37,136 nt of DNA from the NCBI GenBank assembly GCA_964547995.1, contig CAZJRB010000072.1, positions 1-37,136 of the forward strand, read 5' to 3'. Origin of the DNA: CAZJRB01 sp964547995. Its GTDB lineage: Bacteria; Planctomycetota; Planctomycetia; Pirellulales; Thermoguttaceae. Below are positions 34,795-37,136 of the stretch, one piece after another. The notes under the pieces are model-generated. The model did no database searches. It had not been told where the DNA came from and saw only the letters and a list, made by a program, of their open reading frames with translations. Numbering within the stretch: the first letter of the stretch is position 1; the number at the start of each line of letters is the position of its first letter. The position numbers and the translations under genes were made by a program.

Positions 34795-35124
34795 ATGAGC
34801 GAGAACCCGTATCAATCGCCGGAGTCTGTCGAACCACCAGAGCACCCGCAACGAGCCTTTCCATGGCGATTGTTCCCCACGGCCGCGCTTTGGCTCTATG
34901 GTGCCGCCCTTTTGGTCGAGAGTTTCTTCTTCATAGGGGAACTTCCATGTTTATCCCTCAGCTTCGCGAGTGTTTTCTGCTGGTTTCTGATGTGCTACAC
35001 TTGCGTTGGGCTGCTGGCGGCTACAGGATTCTTCATATGGAGACAGCAATGGCGTTGGGCTTTCCTTGCCTTCGGTCTCTTCTGTCTCGTCGGTGGGATT
35101 AGTTTGGCCGTTTACGGGCCCTGA
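34795..35124 (+). CDS. Small membrane protein, MSENPYQSPES type
   Basis: The 109-residue protein begins MSENPYQSPESVEPPE, the family signature shared with the protein at 33388. Three hydrophobic helices follow (about 30-48, 54-80 and 88-106: WAFLAFGLFCLVGGISLAVY). The function is unknown. Confidence 0.7.
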   Translation: MSENPYQSPESVEPPEHPQRAFPWRLFPTAALWLYGAALLVESFFFIGELPCLSLSFASVFCWFLMCYTCVGLLAATGFFIWRQQWRWAFLAFGLFCLVGGISLAVYGP

Positions 35125-35173
35125 TTGTCTGGCTTCTCCCGTGCAATCCCGCAGCAAGGCGTTTTGAGTTTTC

Positions 35174-35182
35174 TGGTATAAT
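35174..35182 (+). promoter_or_regulatory. Leaderless-type promoter P4 (-10)
   Basis: The extended -10 TGGTATAAT ends six bases before ATG 35189, the same distance as in the other three promoters of this stretch. Confidence 0.55.
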
Positions 35183-35188
35183 GCAGTC

Positions 35189-35947
35189 ATGGCCGACGAA
35201 ACACCCCAACCCAAACTGAAACCCAAACTCCGCTGGTATCAGTACAGGCTGTGGCACCTGTTTCTGGTGACATTGATTCTTGCTCTCTGGCTCGGGTGGG
35301 TTTGCCACAAGGCCAATCAGCAGAAGAAAGCAGTGGAGTCGATCGAGAACTTGGGCGGGACCGTCGTGTATGACTATCAGGTCGATGCGAACGGCGACTA
35401 CGTACCAAATGCAGAACCTCCAGGCCCGGTGTGGTTCCGCGACTTTGTCGGTGTGGACTTCTTGGCGAATCCTGTCGATGTAAACCTTCAAATCCGGCAT
35501 ATTGAAGACGATGATTTGAAATATCTCCAGAAACTGGTGAGATTGCAGACTCTTAATCTTGCGTGCAACCACATCACCGACGCCGGGCTGGAACATATCC
35601 GTGGGATGACGAGACTCGAAGTGCTGTACCTATGCTACACGCAAGTTAGTGACACCGGGCTCGCACATCTTCAGAGGCTAGCCGACCTCGAATTGCTGGA
35701 CCTCAGTATGACGCAGATCACCGACGCCGGGCTGGTCCATCTCAAGGGGCTGGCCAAGCTCGAAGTGCTGTGGCTCGCTGGCACGCAAGTCACCGACGCC
35801 GGGCTGGAACATCTTCAGGGAATGACCAAACTCGAAGCGTTGTGGCTCGTCGGCACGCAGGTCACCGACGATGGCGTCAAGAAACTCCAGCAAGCATTGC
35901 CGAACTGCGTGATACTCCACGACCGGAAGCCATGCCGCCGCCCGTAG
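35189..35947 (+). CDS. Membrane-anchored leucine-rich repeat protein 2
   Basis: The 252-residue protein is a paralogue of the LRR protein at 33693: N-terminal KPKLRWYQYRLWHLFLV, one membrane helix (about 25-42), a linker, then about five LRRs (about 105-240: HITDAGLEHIRGMTRLEVLY, VSDTGLAHLQRLADLELLDL, ITDAGLVHLKGLAKLEVLWL, VTDAGLEHLQGMTKLEALWL) and the terminal VTDDGVKKLQQALPNCVI. It is probably anchored with the LRR outside the cytoplasmic membrane. Unlike its neighbour it keeps a clean repeat end, with only a short KPCRRP tail. Confidence 0.82.
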   Translation: MADETPQPKLKPKLRWYQYRLWHLFLVTLILALWLGWVCHKANQQKKAVESIENLGGTVVYDYQVDANGDYVPNAEPPGPVWFRDFVGVDFLANPVDVNLQIRHIEDDDLKYLQKLVRLQTLNLACNHITDAGLEHIRGMTRLEVLYLCYTQVSDTGLAHLQRLADLELLDLSMTQITDAGLVHLKGLAKLEVLWLAGTQVTDAGLEHLQGMTKLEALWLVGTQVTDDGVKKLQQALPNCVILHDRKPCRRP

Positions 35948-35966
35948 CAAGTCGCACTCCACCGGA

Positions 35967-35995
35967 TTGACAGCATCGAGCCGGCGAATTATGCT
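35967..35995 (+). promoter_or_regulatory. sigma-70 promoter of candidate sRNA 1
   Basis: TTGACA (35967-35972), a 17-bp spacer and TATGCT (35990-35995) match the consensus almost perfectly, with no gene behind them. Confidence 0.65.
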
Positions 35996-36001
35996 GGAAC
36001 T

Positions 36002-36096
36002 GTCGGCTCACCCCCTCTTTCTCACTCATGGTGGTGAGTCGAATAGGTGGGAGCGCCGTCCTGTTAGCACGGGGGTGGTGCCCCGCTGTTTTTCTG
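36002..36096 (+). ncRNA. Candidate small RNA 1
   Basis: A near-consensus promoter should start transcription around 36002. The roughly 95-nt product has an inner hairpin CTCAC..GTGAG (36021-36038), outer GCTC..GAGC pairing (about 36005-36053), and ends in a GC hairpin (36066-36087) followed by GTTTTT. No Shine-Dalgarno or convincing reading frame is present. It is the first of three similarly organised units. The 5' and 3' ends are estimates. Confidence 0.45.
36066..36093 (+). terminator. Terminator of candidate sRNA 1
   Basis: A GGGG/CCCC-based stem with AGC/GCT closing pairs (two bulged bases) is followed by five T residues. It could also serve the LRR gene that ends at 35947. Confidence 0.5.
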
Positions 36097-36103
36097 TGCC
36101 TCC

Positions 36104-36132
36104 TTGCCAGTCTCAGGGCGGCAGAGTAAGAT
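36104..36132 (+). promoter_or_regulatory. Promoter of candidate sRNA 2
   Basis: TTGCCA (36104-36109), a 17-bp spacer and TAAGAT (36127-36132) start just after the terminator of unit 1. Confidence 0.5.
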
Positions 36133-36138
36133 CCCGGT

Positions 36139-36236
36139 AACGGGCGAGGTGGCCTTTTTACCCTTCATAATCTCGGGCACCCCGCCATCATCCTGCGGAG
36201 TCAGTGCATCCCCCCGTGCTGGCTCCGCTCTTTTGC
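36139..36236 (+). ncRNA. Candidate small RNA 2
   Basis: The predicted transcript pairs GGCGAGGTG (36143-36151) with CACCCCGCC (36178-36186), with one mismatch, and ends in the hairpin GGAGTCAG..CTGGCTCC (36197-36226) followed by GCTCTTTTGCG. The terminal hairpin and tail recur in candidate RNA 3, with a compensatory pair change (A-U here, G-C there). No reading frame is convincing. Confidence 0.5.
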
Positions 36237-36243
36237 GCCCCCC

Positions 36244-36272
36244 TTGCCGACACGGGGCCGGTATGGTAGACT
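36244..36272 (+). promoter_or_regulatory. Promoter of candidate sRNA 3
   Basis: TTGCCG (36244-36249), a 17-bp spacer and TAGACT (36267-36272) with an extended TGG lie directly after the T-run of unit 2. Confidence 0.5.
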
Positions 36273-36278
36273 GCTTTC

Positions 36279-36376
36279 TACTACAGACGCCAGCGGGATA
36301 CCCGCCTTGCCACGGGTGTCCCCGCTGTTGAATCCCTGCGGAGTCGGTGTTTACCTTTCGTACCGGCTCCGCTCTT
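36279..36376 (+). ncRNA. Candidate small RNA 3
   Basis: A 14-bp stem with one bulged C (36320) pairs 36291-36304 with 36313-36327 around the loop CCTTGCCA. It is followed by the terminal hairpin GGAGTCGGT..ACCGGCTCC (36340-36370) and GCTCTTTTGCG. The loop ACCTTTC of the terminal hairpin is C/U-rich and could contact Shine-Dalgarno sequences. It is the most strongly structured unit of the three. Confidence 0.5.
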
Positions 36377-36461
36377 TTGCGTTTTGCCTTTCCCCGTGCT
36401 TGCCCCAGTCCCAGCAAAGCAGGATCGACGCAAGTTTCCCTAATCGGGTGGGTTCAGACGC

Positions 36462-36491
36462 TTCCCAAGCCACCGGTTGATTCGGTATACT
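36462..36491 (+). promoter_or_regulatory. Promoter of tRNA-Arg
   Basis: TTCCCA (36462-36467), an 18-bp spacer and TATACT (36486-36491) lie about 28 bp before the tRNA. Confidence 0.5.
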
Positions 36492-36519
36492 GTCGGCAAA
36501 CCTGAGAGCCAACAACTTA

Positions 36520-36593
36520 GCGCCCGTGGCGCAACTGGATAGCGCATCGGTCTTCGGAACCGAGGGTTGCAGGTTCGAATCCTGCCGGGCGTG
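36520..36593 (+). tRNA. tRNA-Arg (anticodon TCG)
   Basis: The 74 nt fold as a complete cloverleaf: acceptor GCGCCCG/CGGGCGT (one G-U pair), D-stem GCGC/GCGC, anticodon stem TCGGT/ACCGA with loop CTTCGGA (anticodon TCG, reading CGA), and T-stem GCAGG/CCTGC with TTCGAAT. The discriminator base is G; CCA is not encoded. Confidence 0.95.
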
Positions 36594-36988
36594 CTTCGTA
36601 AATCCAAGCCAGAAAAGACTTTAGCTCCGAAGCTCCTCGGCCGTCAACCGAGGAGTTTCTTCATTTTCCCCCACTAATTCGGTTTTGCTGCATCCGAATC
36701 TTCGATTCCGCAGAGTTGCCGTCAACTCACACCCCTCTGGCCAAACCCTACTTTGTAATGGTTCACCGTGAACTGGAATCTCGGCGGGTCAGAATAAGCA
36801 ACAATTGAGTGTGGTGGTTTGGTTGGTTGTTTCGGGACATTGTAGTTGTTTAGGGTGCGGGCTCGGTTCTACGTTTCCCACTCCGCCTAAATGCCTCAGT
36901 TCGGCGTTTCTCGTTAGCTTTGCTGGTTTGGCGAGCACTATCTCCCAACAAACACGAATCGATTTAGTGTCTCAACAGCAGTGGCGAG
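36594..36988. other. Gap between tRNA-Arg and transposase fragment
   Basis: No gene, repeat of the tRNA 3' end or clear promoter is seen. A weak inverted match (CCGAAGCTCCTCGGCCGTCAACCGAGGAG, around 36627-36655) could form the tRNA terminator: CTCCTCGG and CCGAGGAG pair, followed by TTTCTTCATTTT. Confidence 0.4.
36636..36670 (+). terminator. Probable terminator after tRNA-Arg
   Basis: CTCCTCGG and CCGAGGAG form a perfect 8-bp stem around CCGTCAA, followed by TTTCTTCATTTT, about 45 bp after the tRNA. Confidence 0.65.
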
Positions 36989-37136
36989 TCAAAAAGCCTT
37001 GTTTTTCGGTACGTAGAGACGAGTCTGCACCCTTTTTTTAAGCGTGCTGCGAACGCACTCGTGGCTGATCGACTCAACAATCCCCAAAGCCACCAGACGG
37101 TCCGCCAGAAGATGCAACGTCCAGCGGCTGCGGCCT
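36989..37136 (-). pseudogene. IS630-type transposase fragment
   Basis: Read from the right edge on the minus strand, the frame gives SRWTLHLLADRLVALGIVES, then ISHECVRSTLKK, which matches the helix-turn-helix end of IS630-family transposases (consensus WTLRLLADKLVE...SHETVRRTLKK). After LKK, at an A7 tract, the similarity is lost and a stop follows at 36989-36991. Only the N-terminal domain lies in or near the window, so the DDE catalytic part is missing downstream. The 5' part lies beyond the window. Confidence 0.7.

Noticed and set aside
36104..36331. 75-codon frame over the sRNA units
   Set aside because: No ribosome-binding site; crosses a terminator and two promoters; composition unlike coding sequence here.

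Overview
The window looks like a chromosomal segment of a planctomycete (Planctomycetota, probably a Pirellulales-like lineage). The clues are an ECF sigma factor with a membrane-anchored partner, very large secreted proteins with CsgG-like, TPR, propeller and leucine-rich parts, a Tat-exported Gfo/Idh/MocA oxidoreductase, small membrane proteins beginning MSENPYQSPES or MDENPYKSPES, 'RWYQYSLRSL' leucine-rich-repeat proteins, and many short GC-rich palindromic repeats. No 16S gene is present, so this rests on gene content only.

Layout. 1-3543 (minus): a polysaccharide co-polymerase/tyrosine autokinase that runs off the left edge, preceded by a TPR gene broken by a one-base frameshift in a G6 tract. 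3677-7090 (plus): ECF sigma factor, overlapping single-pass membrane protein (putative anti-sigma), a secreted protein and a CsgG-like protein. 7255-21237 (plus): four giant exported proteins (999-1244 aa) sharing a CsgG-like head and TPR-like middle but carrying different tails: propeller, autotransporter-type beta-strand passenger, or propeller plus leucine-rich repeats. Repeated junctions, a 90-nt perfect match and a stranded 38-nt tail relic show that the array was built by duplication and recombination. 21.1-22.1 kb: a decayed TPR/DUF4365 gene with three small insertions, then a small HicA-like gene. 22.1-23.5 kb: a palindromic-repeat island with one small secreted protein. 23.5-26.4 kb (minus): a five-gene AT-richer block (DUF6414-like protein, membrane-helix protein with a basic tail, zinc-ribbon protein, winged-helix protein, two-TM membrane protein) that looks foreign and is a candidate conflict/defence cassette. 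26.6-32.8 kb: GH92 mannosidase (minus), gmhA, a 4Fe-4S protein and a Tat-exported oxidoreductase (plus). 33.1-35.9 kb: two tandem sets of small membrane proteins and leucine-rich-repeat proteins, several driven by promoters whose -10 box lies exactly 6 nt before the ATG (leaderless). 35.95-36.4 kb: three tandem promoter-hairpin-terminator units that look like small RNA genes, followed by tRNA-Arg(TCG). The right edge holds an IS630-type transposase fragment.

The most unusual systems are (1) the sigma/anti-sigma plus CsgG-headed giant-protein array, with a constant head and exchangeable tails, (2) the tandem small-RNA array beside the tRNA, and (3) the DUF6414 cassette. All functional statements about these are inference from sequence.
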